Under the pieces are notes generated by a model, which did not search any database, was not told where the DNA came from, and was given only the letters and a program-made list of their open reading frames with translations. The position numbers and the translations under genes were made by a program. This document shows, piece by piece, positions 34,471 through 47,574 of a stretch of 64,000 nucleotides of DNA; position 1 is the stretch's first letter; each line of letters begins with the position of its first letter. Source of the stretch: Lepeophtheirus salmonis (Eukaryota > Arthropoda > Copepoda > Siphonostomatoida > Caligidae); the NCBI RefSeq assembly GCF_016086655.4, contig NC_052139.2, positions 3,968,001 through 4,032,000 of the forward strand, written 5' to 3'.

Positions 34471-35992
34471 CTTTTCCGTTGTTTTTCTTTCTAATTAAGT
34501 ATTATAAAAATAACACACATATTCAAAATTTGAATTTGTCCTCATCATCTATACAACAACTCTAAGTATTTAATATATAATACAAATATTATGTATTCCA
34601 ACACTTCTTGAGTGATGGGATCCTCTGTTCATTTTGAATATTGTTTGAAATAAACAACATCAAATGAATAAAAAAAGTATTAACAAAATAGTTACATTTT
34701 CATTCATATAATCCTATTTGTAGGCTTGTTGATTGGAGATTTTTTTGAGTGGCGATTAATTGAGATATGGGATATTATATCGTTGATTGCAGTATCGCAA
34801 TCGGTCCGGATCTTTATATTGCAACAGAAATAGCAAAAAAAAAACATCGATCAAACAGATCCTAGGCCTAGACAGAGGCATAGAGACGACAACTTTGGGA
34901 AGAAGCTTCTGCTAATTTCAAATAAAGAGCTAGAAGAGAATTGATTTATGTAAATAAATTATTATTTATTGGCAGATAATATTTTAGTTTTTTTTTTACA
35001 TATATTTTGTTTTTTATTATTATATTGAAATATTGTATATATGCAAATACATTTTAAAAAGGTGTATAAATCTTTTTTTTTTTAATTAAAAAGGAATATA
35101 TATATATACATTTTTAAGTTAAGTTATAGGCTTAAAGAAATTTGAATATGATTCCAATTAAATTGGTCAGACCACTGATTGCAAACGGCCATGATCGTTA
35201 CATTGTTATATCGCAGTGAATTTCTGATACCAATTTGTTTCCAGATCGCTCAGAAGCCTGCCTATTAGTAAAATTTATTTTGGAATGCCCCGAAAGTCTT
35301 GGAATTTATTTATAAGAAAGAGAATCTTTGACGAAAACTAGAATGAAAAAGAGAAACACAATAAATAGCTGCCTTAGACACTCGAATGAATAAAAATAGA
35401 ATATTGTTTAAAAAAATTGGCAAGATTATCTATGTATTTCTGAATATTTAATACAAAGGATAAATACTAAAGTACTCATAATAAACATACATTTGCTTAT
35501 TCAGATGTGTTTAAAAAATATATATATTTGAATCAATGCTTCTGTTCCAAACAACAAAATAATAAAGAAGGTATGGGATTTTGGTAGAGTCTGAAAGACA
35601 GTTTTAAGTCCCATGCTAACATCAACTGCTTGTTATAGGATTTGCTTTTTTGTGTGTGTGGGGGGGGGAGAAAATGAATTAAAGATAAAGAGGAGAATCG
35701 AATGCTTTTAAAATAGCATTAGTATAGAAAAAATATTATGAATGTACTAAAACGTACCCATATTATATATTATATTTCAAATTATTTTGTTAATGCTTTA
35801 AATAATTACTAAATTATGTAAAACTTGTCAATAGACAAGTTTTAAAATTCTTCCATCCCTCTGGCCATTATCATTAGAAATATGTTCCTCCTTCAGCCAT
35901 AATAAAGATAGATACTAAGAATAACTCACTAATCCTCTACTTCCAACATTTACCTAATTCTCCTTTTTAATTCATATTTAATATACGTTCTC

Positions 35993-36024
<32 letters not shown>

Positions 36025-37250
36025 GGTACATTTTCAAATCAACAACCCATAACTTAAAACTCACGGTGAATTAATCTTTTATTATGAAAAAAATCAGCTT
36101 ATTAGCGAAAAAACAAACTCGTCCTTCAGAGACCAGGAATTTGGTCTGATAAGAATGAAAAATAGGCTTAGGTACAGAACTCAATTTTATATATAAACTT
36201 TTATTTCATATCTTAAGTCTGTATTGGTCTTTCTTTTTGAAATAAATACATTATATGTTTTTATCAGGGGACATACAACTACAACATTATATTATAGTAG
36301 ATAAATTACTATGGATTTTTAAAACAATTTTCACCAGCGATAGACTCTTCTTTCAAAGATATATTTTTCCCCTTTCTAATCTCTAAACTTGACAGTTATA
36401 GCCAATATGACAATTGGCTATGTTAAAAAAAGAAAACCAAAATTAACGTTGACAGCCTGACCATTTAAAAAATGTTTTAGATTTAAGCGGCTACTCTAAA
36501 TATTTTTATATTTTCTTTCAATCTTTGAATTGCAATATTTTTTGTAGGGTATTGTGTCGGCTTAAGGGAGAAAGTGGGCGAAGAATAGATTTGCAAACTC
36601 ATATCAACAGCAAGTCTTTATTGTGCGACTACTTTATCGAAAAATCAACGGAAGAAAGGTTATACACCTTTAAATATGAAAAACTGTACACACAATTACA
36701 TATTTTTACTGATTGTATGTAAACAATGGATTTTAGAAGGCGTCGGACAAAGATTATAGGGAATTTGGAATTGTAATGAAAGTCGTAAACTTTTTTTTGG
36801 GACTCGTCAAAGGAGGCAGAAGAGCGGCTATGGAAGGAAGAATTTTAGCCAAATTAAACGATTTATTATTTTTTGTAAAATGAATTAACGAATATAGTCC
36901 ATATATCTACTGAAGCGTCATCTCTAATTTCTTTCTCGGTAAAAAGCAAACTATTTTAACAAAAAACTTTGCTTTTAATGTGCACAAAATTTTTACAAAG
37001 TTTTTTAATTAGCCAGCAATACCTGAATAAAAGTTTTAAAGAAAAACATCATTCAAACGAGGAAGAACATACGCCATTATGAACGTTACAACTCTTTTAT
37101 AATCTTATTTATATGAATTTACTCAACTTCCCAGCCTTTATGGAGACAGCAGATTATTTAAATAGAACAGCTACTTCAAACTCATTGTCATATTAGCTTG
37201 CTAGATGAATTTATGTAACCTGTTTGCCCTCAGACTAAATAAAGGGGAAC
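34471..37250. other. AT-rich desert with long homopolymers
   Basis: A G-run at about 35661-35669, a T-run of about 27 at 35997-36024, and (TA)n patches. The plus-strand frame 36525-36722 has mixed residue use but no motif. A GACAGCCTGACCATTT block near 36450-36475 resembles the outer part of the repeat at 48200. No gene is supported. Confidence 0.4.
35997..36024 (+). repeat. Long poly-T run
   Basis: About 27 consecutive T. It may be the reverse-strand tail of a retroposed sequence or a simple homopolymer; nothing adjacent decides. Confidence 0.85.
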
Positions 37251-37416
37251 TTACAGTCAATGGAAGACGGTGATAGAAGTGAGGAGTTGGATCTGCGTGG
37301 AAAGACATTTCATTCATAGTTATTTGGATGGATCTCTCCTCCGAAGCAATCGGATATATCGATCTGCATCCATCCATCATTCCCGTTCCTAGGAGTATCA
37401 TATTCACACGGCTTCT
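37251..37416 (-). CDS. Candidate internal exon, weak
   Basis: A minus-strand frame through 37416-37251 reads SIRSRVNMILLGTGMMDG, CRSIYPIASEERSIQI and MSFHADPTPHFYHRLPLT. It is followed exactly by GTAAGT, a consensus donor. The composition is GC-balanced and varied, unlike the flanks. No clear acceptor is visible upstream, and no family is recognised. The overlapping plus-strand frame at 37328-37528 is an alternative. Confidence 0.22.
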
Positions 37417-37429
37417 GATACTCAATATA

Positions 37430-39360
37430 TGTATATTGTTTCATTTCTCATCCACAGCTCCTTCGTTGAAACTCTTGAATCCTGTTCCTTCCAAAGCCGA
37501 TTTTTTTTTCCGTCTCTTATTCAGATAAAATTATTTCATTGTTAAGAATCCTTCAGTTTTCTTGCTGCATATAATGCTGAAATCCCATGGAAAAAAGTAG
37601 AAGTCAATCTCAGGCTCTCAGTGAATATACAACTTTTTTTCTCGATACTCTTGTCTGCAATACATATTATATTTTGCTGCTATCTGCATAAATAGAGCTT
37701 GAGAATTATTGAGTCCTAAGTGATTATGTGATAACAAATTATAAGTGACCTCTTAACTTCTGTAGTAGACTTGTAATTTTGAAACTTATTTAGTCTTAAT
37801 CATCTTCAAAAAAAAACTTGATTGCTTATCACCATATTGGAATATTGCCCCCATAAAGATTTAGGATATCCACAATCATAAAACTTATTAATAAATGTTT
37901 CCCATAACAGTTTTTATATTTAATTATTATTTATTTAAAAATACTCATTAATGACATAAATACAGATAATGTAGTAATCATTAATACCGACATCCATAAT
38001 TAAAAACTAACTATTTATATTTTATCCAGTTTTTCTTTTATTTGTACCTATATTATTATGAAAATGTATTATTATTTTAAGATCTAAATGAAACAATTTT
38101 TTAATAGTAAATCCTTTATTTAACGATACAAAATGAAATTTCAAAATTTAGAAGGTAATTTTTATGGAGCTACAGAATTCCACCTTTTTTTACCAGAGCG
38201 TACGATATAATTAGCCTCATTTATGAGATTTTTGCTAGATATATTAAAATATTTAAATGCAACATGAGCAATGAAACCAGCAAAATGATGGTGTTTTTTT
38301 TACACTTCACACCAATATGATGATAGGGATTTCCCGTTTCTAATAAATTGACAAATAGCTTTGTAAAGCATCTTCTTGGATTTGTCGACGTCAATAAAAT
38401 TTGTCAAGTTTGTTCGCTAAGAATATCCTATTGTAAAGGTGACTAGCATGTAGCGTAGTTAAATATAATAATAAATCTGAAACCCTTTTAAGACAACCCC
38501 TGTTAACATTACCTTGATAAGTTTCAATGAGATCTCGGTTTTCGACAAAAATTCACAAACTATGAGTTATTGATTTCTCAGAAATCAAAAAGGTTCGGAA
38601 TCTTTACTTTTGAAAAACTTATTGATGTAAGAGGCTATGTATCCGGATATATAAAATAATAGATTGGCTTGAGATTATAGCCTTCCATAGTAAAGTTAGA
38701 ATTAAAATAAATTTATGAATTTGGAACAATTGGAACAATTTGGAACAAATTTTAGTTTTTATTTTTACATTCATGCTTATTTTTTAATTTTCATATAATG
38801 TTCTTAAGTTTCTAATTTTTTTATTTTAACGTATGTACTAGGGGGGTAACCGTTTTTTGGTAATATGATTTTCTGTTATGTATTGATGAAAAGCATATAT
38901 TTGAATAGGTTTAGTCTTCCAATGCCATTTTTGTAACCTTTAGTTATTTGAAAATAAAACATCTTTAATATAAATTATATACTTGTAAAGGGATTGAGAA
39001 GTTTCAATTTTAAAGTTATGGTGCTGAATTTCAAAAGTTTCATTAAGATTCCTTTGTATAATATAATAAATTCTATCATATTTAAAATTAACTGATCTTT
39101 CTAAAAAAAGTTGTATTTATCATTAGAAAGTAAATCGCTCAATATTAACAAAAATGTTCATAGCAAATTCTCCAACACGGAATAATTTTATGTATAAAAT
39201 AACAAAAACTACTTTAGCTGTTGAAATAATTGTTTAATTATAAGTACGAAAGACTCTCGTATATAATATATAAAACTCATAATGTCCTTCCACAACGATT
39301 CCCTCTATATAATCGATTTTGTACTTCTTCCTCCACCACAATTGACTCTCCTCTACTAAA
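37430..39360. other. AT-rich stretch
   Basis: No gene or repeat that I can support, apart from a local GGAACAATTGGAACAATTT duplication at about 38722-38745. Confidence 0.4.
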
Positions 39361-39371
39361 AGCACCTACAG

Positions 39372-39442
39372 CTACTGTTCTTTATGATACCACTCCGCCT
39401 ATAGAGTTCACGACTGAAAGGAAAGGATCCATAAACGTTTGA
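39372..39442 (+). CDS. Candidate terminal coding exon
   Basis: A pyrimidine-rich tract (39320-39360) precedes CTACAG at 39366-39371. The frame that follows reads TVLYDTTPPIEFTTERKGSI and ends NV, stop at 39440-39442. Residue use is varied and polar with no AT-driven bias. The protein end (I-N-V) would fit a class II PDZ-type tail, which is inference only. A possible AATAAA lies near 39514-39519. The open frame also extends upstream to 39230, so the splice site is not proven. No family is recognised. Confidence 0.25.
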
Positions 39443-39449
39443 ATCTATA

Positions 39450-42400
39450 TTTTTATTTACTTTAGAAATTTTTTTTGTGTTACTATTTTATTTAATACAT
39501 ATGCATAATTCGAAATAATAAAAGATACCATTTAAAAATTCGGGTCAGGTAAATCAATTGTGACAAAAAAAATAAACTAATTGGAAATGTCAAAGTCAGA
39601 AGTCTCCTCGACGGAGAAACTTTGGAAATTTAATCTCTAGGGGAAATTTGGGGAAACCTTGTGACACCTGAGATATTGTGAAGGTCCTTATGATACAGTT
39701 CCACAGTTCTTATTGCTATGACTGATATGTTAACTATGCAGTTTGACATGAAGGCCCATAAAAGGTATGAACAAAATGATTTACATCCTATTAAATCCGC
39801 TCTAGTTGGTGTTCATTAAAAGAAACTCTGCTTGACAGCAATCCATAGTAAGGCATCATCGGATGGAGACGAATCCTAATGGAATATGAGACACAGGATA
39901 GAAATTCACTCGATGTTTTTCATATTATAATTTTTATTATTTTTCTAATATTATATTAAACAAAGTTTGTTTAAAAAAAAATGTTGGGAGTAATTACAAA
40001 GATGTAATATTCATTTTGACTAGTTAGCAGATAAACATTTGATAAGGATTTTCTATCCATTTTTTTTTATAACAAAGAATGTATCGGTTCCAATTTCTTT
40101 GGCATACAGTCAAGTCGCAAATCTTGAAAACTCATCCAAATTAAACCATAAAAGCCACTACATGGAACAGTCATGATATCAATCAAAACGTGACGTAATC
40201 ATCATTCTATCTTGGCTATATTATAGATATAAAAATACAATGCTTAAAATAATATTTTTTTTAATGAATAATAAATAGTTAAAACTCTGGATTAGTGTAC
40301 TTGACATTAATTATGAGCTTCCTAACTAGTTGAATGGGAAAATAAATAGATTATGTATTTATCATAGATGCATATATAAAAATAAGACAAGCTGTTTAAA
40401 AAAAGGAACAAAAATCGTAAGAATCTGACTTGATGCTGGACTCTTAATAAAATAATTCGGGCATATAAACGAAAGTATATTTTTACATAAGTACATTCCA
40501 TTTTGACTGCATATTGGTTATTTTTCTTCCATCAATTTTTTTTTATCTGGAGGTTTTTTTATATATATACTTATTTCGTTTTTTAAGGAACTGATTAGAA
40601 AATTTATATTCACATACATATTAAAGATATAACGAGTTGCAAATCAGACATAAAATGCAAACCTCCGAACTGTGAACAACTTATCATTTGCATCCTGATT
40701 CTTATGACAATCGACGGCACAGGTTTTCAAATTTATATAAGGTTTAGTAGCACTGATATAATTAGATACGGTGCCTATTTTACAAAAAAATAGATGAATG
40801 CGATAATCATTTGGAACATACGAAAAATTGAAAATGAAATCAAACTATTTAAACATATTTCTCTTCCTTTTTTTTTTTTTTTTGCCAAAAATTATAATTT
40901 TTTAATATTTATTTTATAAAACAGAAAATTGAATAAGAATATTACTGTAAAAAATGTTTTTAGGAGTTAAAACAACTTTTTTAATTGACCATTATTCAAT
41001 TCTTTACTTCGTTGTCACAGAAGTAGTTTCGGTAAAGGTTGGCTAAATCTTTGATATACTCAAACAAGTGGAACAAAACAAGCTGATTTTTTTTTTCCAG
41101 AGAGGAAGCCGTGGAGCCTAAATTCCTCTTATTTTATTATTGGGATATAGTGAGATCTCTAATATCTACGTTGGAAAGCCTGTAGATTTGGCAAAAGTCT
41201 CAAAACGTTGGATTGGCTCATTTATCTAACAACGCGATGAGAAAATGACTTCGAAAGGGTGGCGACAATATTAAAGACTATCACCATAATATATGCATGA
41301 GGATCAAGAATGACTCTCCTTCTTATAGGTCTGAGCAAATCCTTAGTGACATACGAGTGCAATTTAAAAATATAAAACAATTTATATTTATTTTGTATAA
41401 AGGGGACTTCTTTCAATCTTTTAACAAAAAAAGGTAAAAAGTATGTCAAAAGTAATTTAATGAATAGCACACGTCAACAAAAAAATAAATCTTTTATTTT
41501 TTTAAGCAAAAATATCTTGAGATGAAGTGCTAAAATTTTCATATTGAATTGCATTGTAACAAAAAAACGAAATAAATAAATAAAAATATTATTATGATGA
41601 CATGAAATAAATAGATTGACCAAAAAAGAGATTTTAATTCATAAACATATTAGTTACAAGATTGGATTTAATTTTGTTATATAAATATTTTACTCTAAAA
41701 AATTGATATTCAATGTATTCCTTACTTAAACCAAGGAGTTAGTTCTCTATTAATAGATCGTTCAAAAAAGTAATGAATGAGTCGATTTATTCAAATTACA
41801 TCAATTTTTTAAAACACTTCCTTTTATTCCAGTCTCGACAATATCAGATTTTCTCACATATGGAGTGAATAATCAGGGATTCAATCCAAATTGTACAAGT
41901 GAGGAACAATAAAAAGTTGCGTAGTTATGTATAAGAAAAAGTAAAGAGCTAAATAATCAAACAAAGAACCTAAGGATTTTTGTATTTCCATGGCTGTCAT
42001 CATAATTATTTTATCCTTGATGAGAGAAGTATTAGTATAAAATAATACCTAGTGTGTTAAAGACGAAAAGCAACTCTGCGAATTTGTTGTGGTGTTGCAA
42101 ATGTAAGTCCTTTTTGGACTAATGAGGCAGTTTGTCAACAACTAGTGTGCAGGCTAGTCAGTAGTCACCTCGGCTAGATATGTAAATATAATACATCCTC
42201 CAATATGGCTGAGCATTGTTTTGTCTTCTTCTCGCCCACAATAGCTGGGAGGGAGAGGGGGAATACAAGGGTGAAGGGTCTGTGATATGATAAATATGGT
42301 GTTGTACATATATTAATATATATATAAAAGTATGTTGGAATTGGCCTAATTAAATTAACACTTGCAATCCATATATAATGATTTAAAGCTGTAAATACTA

Positions 42401-42560
42401 CTGCTAATAATTGAATACTGTTTTTTGCTCCACCCAATAATTATACATATACGTTGATTTTATTTTATTGTGCATGTTCATAATTACCAAATGTTAATTT
42501 GTATTTATTATTGTATAAGGTATAGTATTTTATGAATAAATAATTGGGGGGAGGGGAATT
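39450..42560. other. AT-rich stretch
   Basis: Patch 39580-39900 is GC-richer with a partly open plus-strand frame (MTDMLTMQFDMKAHKRYEQN), perhaps a decayed coding relic, but I cannot place it. A T-run lies at about 40869-40882. Frames at 41222-41470 and 42174-42437 are not convincing. No gene is called. Confidence 0.4.
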
Positions 42561-42574
42561 TTGAGATGAGTATT

Positions 42575-42700
42575 TTCTGAAGTTTCAGTCCTAAAATAGT
42601 TCAATTTTAATTACTTCAGTTCAACTCCTTGACCCAATTTTGGTCCCAAATGGTGGTACTGAGAATGATCATCTCCGATCCTACTCATCCCAAACAAGAG
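42575..42700. repeat. Possible partial copy of the CAGTCCTAAATA repeat
   Basis: AGTTTCAGTCCTAAAATAGT followed by TTCAGTTCAACTCC resembles the ends of the small inverted-repeat element at 14963 and 18362. Too diverged for certainty. Confidence 0.35.
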
Positions 42701-42802
42701 AATTGAAGATCGACATAACTATAATTACTGCCCATACTATAGTTGGATACGGAGTGGGATTTGTGTCAATTTCATTCATATCGTAGCTTCTCATGGCAAA
42801 TT

Positions 42803-42870
42803 TAATGAAACGACAGGACAGCTAAACTGCTCTCCTCCCAACCATTTGCCAATTTGTCCGGGAAACCACA
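42803..42870 (-). repeat. Dispersed repeat copy (GACAGCTAAACTGCTCTC)
   Basis: TTTAATGAAACGACAGGACA then GCTAAACTGCTCTC and CCAATTTGTC is a diverged copy, in the same orientation as 27361-27432 and opposite to 48205-48270. Confidence 0.65.
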
Positions 42871-43829
42871 TTTTTTAGGGTTTAATACGTAAACCATTTC
42901 TTTCATGTCCAGTCTTTCTTATGATATCACTGCTTATTGCAGATCTTATTCTGTTATTAGAGAGTGCTTCCACTCCTACGAAGGAGGGTGTTGAAGGTTA
43001 CAGATTATGGAACGGTACTTTGAGATTAATCCCTCGGTTATAATTAAGCTATGTATCTTCACGAGATAGATATTGATCAATAGAAGTAAGTCCTCCTCTC
43101 CTGAAGATCTTTTCAAATCTGGTTAAAGGTAAACCTTTAAAAATAGGATAGCAATCCTTCCGATGATTTATATAATATTTTCTAGGTTTTCTTTTTAAGG
43201 CGTCCAAGGGGGATATTTTAACTCATCCCAAAAATGTGAAAACAAAGCCCATATCTCACTTATCCCTGTGTATCTATGAATTTAAAAGAATGATTGGGAT
43301 TTTCTCCTCTTCATAAATTTTGTGATTGATTATTTTTATCTTGACAACAAAATTGTAAATCTATTTTCTTCAATGCATATCAATTCCATAAACATATTCC
43401 TGAAGGAGAACTTTTATCTCGTTTCATAACTCTATATTTATGTTTAATGCAAAAACTTCAAAGAAGTAGCAAGAGTATTATAGGATTAATGAATTTCACG
43501 GGATTACGAATTTGAAATTTATGCTTTGTACTCTTCAGTCATAAAATATTGCAATCATTACAAAAATTGAATTGTATTTTATTTATTCGAGAGCATTGAT
43601 ATTAACCCATAAAAGAAGATAATTACTTCGAAAAAATAGAAAAATTATGGAATATAGTTTATATAGTTATAACCAAAATGAGAGAGTTCATTATTTTTAG
43701 ATAGAAACAGATCCATGGCCTACCGATAGGAGCAGGTTAATTAATTAACCTAACACTGGTATTAGTAGTATTTAGATGTAAGAAGAGATTGGAGAAGTAT
43801 GTATAAGGTTAGTACAAAGTTAGTAGGCT
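42871..43829. other. AT-rich spacer
   Basis: No gene or named repeat seen. Confidence 0.4.
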
Positions 43830-44470
43830 TACAAAGTAAAACACATTTATTTGTCAAGATTCGATTGATTTATTGAGGGTGCTACAAAGGGTAATAAAGT
43901 TTTCTGATACCATTTTGATAGTATGATTTATCTTTATTTTGAAAGTAAACCTAACTTTCTCTGATTAACTCGAACTTTTAGTTGAATCCATACAAGTTTA
44001 CCACCCTTTTCAGTGATTTATGATAGATACGCTGAAGTGTTTTAATGAAAGAACACATTTTTTTCTTCAAAAGTAACTGTTTTTTTCCCCATGATTTCAT
44101 TCTTCAAATGCTCCAACAGCGCTATGTAATTATATCAGTTGATCGTCTGACCCTGTTTGAGGTAAAATTCGTATTAAGTACAGTTGAATTTCTCCAAAAA
44201 TGGTTTAAAATCATAAACACATTTTGATCGATTGTGAGCTCGAGTAGCATCCACTTGGCAAATATTCTTGCATTTCAAAATATTCATGGACGTATCTTTT
44301 GGTATATATAAAGAGTCTCAATATCCACTGATTTTGAAACATTAGCCCTTTAGATGTTTTCACCGGTAACTGTCTTTTTGGACGTTCACTACATGGATTG
44401 TCTCAGTTTACCTCGTTTTTAAATGTAGCAAATCATTTGTCTATTGTCCGTTGTTTAATATTCTTTAGTT
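43830..44470 (-). pseudogene. DD34D mariner transposase relic, C-terminal two thirds
   Basis: Read on the minus strand across shifting frames: ARIFAKWMLLELTIDQNVFM at about 44200-44270 (end of DNA-binding region, typically CAKWVPxxLTxDQK), GQTIN then stop then YNYIALLEHLKNEI (between first and second catalytic residues, typically GQTINSDFYIALLERLKDEI), FEEKNVFFHQNTSAYLS (second aspartate replaced by N, typically FHQDNAPCH), and NKDKSYYQNGIRKLYY (tail, typically KDKSYYKNGIEKLEDRY). The third catalytic block falls in a damaged part. Clearly dead. The plus-strand frame 44045-44227 is a shadow. Confidence 0.75.
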
Positions 44471-44589
44471 TTATATATTTTTTAAGAGATTTTGAAGAAT
44501 GCTTGGAACGATATCCCACCTGTCTATCTTAAAAAACTAAAAACAAGAATTACAGAAGTCTACTAAGACCCAAGTCATTCTCAAGATTT

Positions 44590-44950
44590 TTATTTTTTTT
44601 TTAGTTTTGGTACCTCAACACGTGGCCACCCTCCTCTCTAGACCCAAATCCGTTGTACTTCTCTAACTAGGTGCGTCTGTTGTAGAGGGTGTGTGTTACT
44701 CCTCACAGGGGTTTCCAGTCTCTTGAGGCTTCTACCAAGAAGGAGTGGATCAAGCTCGAGTCTGACTACATAGAAAGGGATTTCAATCTCGTATTGAGGC
44801 AATTATTAGAGCTGAGGACTCGCATATTGAATGAAAGTTCAACCAAGCAATATTTTCAGATGATTTTGTAAAATAAATGTCCTCACAAAACCTATTGTTT
44901 AAATTTTACTTATGAAAAATTGAAAATAATAAATTGTGTCCCACTCGCTA
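44590..44950 (+). pseudogene. Mariner-type transposase C-terminal fragment, copy 1
   Basis: Reads WPPSSLDPNPLYFSN (third catalytic block with the aspartate lost), then RVCVTPHRGFQSLEASTKKE, WIKLESDYIERDFN and LRTRILN. Downstream non-coding sequence TTCAGATGATTTTGTAAAA and TATGAAAAATTGAAA is shared with the copy at 46190-46960, so both are copies of one element family and both retain its 3' flank. One frame change separates the first block from the rest. Confidence 0.8.
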
Positions 44951-46190
44951 AGATCATCTCTGTACATACATTTGGTGTACCTGAAAAAACTTGAAGGAAA
45001 GGAGAGACAAGACGTTTAAAATAATAATGAGGAAAAAACCCAAAAAAACACGAATATAATTATATTCACAAACCCTCGATCAAATATAACTAGGGATGGT
45101 AGTTATTAGAGTGTAAATATGATTTTTCTCTAAGAAATCATATCCTTATCAATAGTGTGAGTCAAATGATGAACATGGCATAGCAGTGAATATAAAACCT
45201 ATCATAACTATAGGAAATACTTTGATTTATCCCATTGATATGTTTACTACTTCTTTCCTTAGTGTATTTTTATGTGTACCAAATGGGAAAATGAGGGAGG
45301 GATAGGGTGAAAGAATCCCAAAAGCTTGCATACTTTGATATGGGCCGTTACGTTATTCTTTTTGCTCAAGGGTTATATCAAAAAGTATAACATCATTTTA
45401 TATCTTTGTATGAGACTGCTACAAAAAAAAATAATAACATTTTGGTTGAAATTAGATGTCAAATAGCGATCTTCATTGCATATCCCTATTTTATCTCCGA
45501 TAAGAAAAAAAGGTCTAAAATTTTTACTTTTTACATCACAAAATTAGGCGTCCTTTTGAAATCTTTTTTTCCTGAAAATATTGTTTATAATTGTATAAAG
45601 TATCTAAAAATAAAAGAAACCGAACAACAACTCTGATGTCAATCCTCAATTCTTCTAAGGATTTACAATTATAGCCCCCCCCCCCCACCTCCCCCTCTTC
45701 TTTATGACGTTCTTTCTTCTCTGAGTAGTAGTGCTATTAATTACTTATTATTATTTAAATATTCTCTCTTAAAGCTTGAAAGATTAATGATAACAGCTTT
45801 CAAAAATAGAAAGATGACTCTTCGGATTGTCAAATAAGAAATAATATCAGAACCCTTAAGGTAATATTTTAGAGTCTCATCCAAAAAAAAAAAAAGTAAT
45901 TCTACATTGTAAGTCCAGTGCATCAAAAAATAGGTCAAATAGACGTCATTTTCCATGTTGTGAAAAACACAGTACATATTATTGAAAAGTAGGAGAGATT
46001 AAGATAAAGGAGCATACCTGATCACCCTGATTTTAGTAAACCTTTATCAATCAAAATCAAAATATTCGAGCTTAGTTTAATATTTTATTTGCAATCTTTA
46101 TTCGACATACATTCAGTTGATTCTTATAAAGGGTAGATCTTATTTATTTTCAATTCAAAATTAAATAGTTAGAAAACCACAAAGGAGGAG
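44951..46190. other. AT-rich spacer with dispersed repeat trace and poly-C
   Basis: GATGTCAATCCTCAATTCTT at about 45636 is a weak copy of the repeat at 10913 and 48355, followed by a C-run at about 45676-45688. The short frame 45406-45636 is not convincing. Confidence 0.45.
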
Positions 46191-46965
46191 AATAAGACAT
46201 ATTATCTCTAAACAGAGCAAGCTGAGATGGTTAGAAAGAGCGAAGAAGATCCTAAATTTTCTCAAGGCCAGAAAAAATAAAACTACTGTTTTTCTCTTTT
46301 CTGGTGTAAAATTTTTTATATACCCTAATACCACTGTGAATAAGTAGAACAGCTGCTACATAACAGCTGAACATCCAAACAATGTCTTAGATTTAGTGAA
46401 ACATGACTCCAGAACAAAAAAATCTAGTCGGCAGCAGAGACAAAGTCTTCCCTCCCATTTTGTGGAGAGGAAGAATCGGCTCAATACTGATGCCTACATC
46501 AAACTTCTGTATAAGAAAGTGCTTACCTTGGCCCAGAGAAAAGTTTAGGAACAACTTTGGCTTACCCCAAAACGCAGTTATGTGTTATTGTAGGGCTAAA
46601 CCCCAGGCCTTTCTGATAAAAAACTTTCCTGACTTTTGGGACCTCAACATGTGACGGCCCTCCTCTCCAGACGTGAACCTCTTGGACCACTCTATTTAAG
46701 CACACTTGGAGGAGAGGGTGTGTGCTACTCCACACAGGAGTGTCCATTATCCAGTCTCTAGAAGTTTATATCAAGAAGAAGTCGACCAAGCTTGAGTCTT
46801 ACTACATCTTCAAGGCCTGCAAGGGATTAAGGCCTCGTATTGAGACAATTGTGAGAGCTGAGGGACAACATATTCCATAAAAGTTGTGCCAAGTACGATT
46901 TTCAGATGATTTTGTAAAAAAAAAAAATTACTCATGAAAAATTGAAAGTAATAAAAAATTTACCA
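46190..46965 (+). pseudogene. Mariner-type transposase, copy 2 (longer), DD37D spacing
   Basis: Same family as 44590-44950 but with more of the protein. RHIISKQSKLRWLERAKKIL then NFLKARKNKTTVFLFS (46192-46305) is the linker that leads directly to the first catalytic aspartate, which is lost. Later, in other frames, come RLNTDAYIKLLYKKV, then PQNAVMCYCRAKPQAFLI, NFPDFWDLNM, stop, SSPDVNLLDHSI, stop, HLEERVCATPHRSVH. Counting from the asparagine of PQN, which replaces the second aspartate, to the aspartate of LLD gives 37 residues. A frameshift follows, then KLESYYIFKACKGLRPRIET and EGQHIP, stop. Dead copy. Confidence 0.8.
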
Positions 46966-47574
46966 ATAGATTCACTGTAATTAATCAACTATTTCTAATA
47001 TTTTATCACATTTAACTTTATTGCTTGATGATTATACTCTATTTCTAAGAACTAGAATCTAGATTTGTACACTGAAAGTAAAATATTTGAGATATAATTC
47101 ACCCATTAAGTCCAGATTCGATCAAGGTTTAGTTTCCATATTTTTCGATTTTTTATTTCAAGGTACTTTTGTTAGTAATAAATCTACCATTGACACGCAA
47201 ATTAAATTTAACATTTTTTTGTACCATTAACAGCCTTGAAGAAGAGTCTATAGAACTATAATTCCAAACTGTTTGGAATATTCATGAATAATAATTGTTC
47301 TTACAAGACCCAAAAGATTCAACAATTATCTTGATATTTGATACATTTACATTGTCCTAAATATATGTAATAGAAACAAAACTGCACCAAGGAAAAGATT
47401 TACAGTTTCATATCTTCACTATGCTAGTAAAGAATTTCATCAAAGTCGCCCGAGATTTAAACATCTTTTAAGTTACCCTATTCAGGGTAGAAGCAAGGGA
47501 AAAACTCGGCTTGGACTTCATTACCAGTGATTTGACGACATCAAGGACGAAAATTAATACAAGTTATACTAGAA
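46966..47574. other. AT-rich spacer
   Basis: No gene or repeat supported. Confidence 0.35.

Noticed and set aside
42060..42180. Exon-like segment before GTAAGTCC at about 42108
   Set aside because: No acceptor and no open frame that continues; could be part of a non-coding transcript but cannot be supported.
45676..45688. Poly-C run as a functional element
   Set aside because: A simple homopolymer next to a dispersed repeat trace; nothing supports a function.
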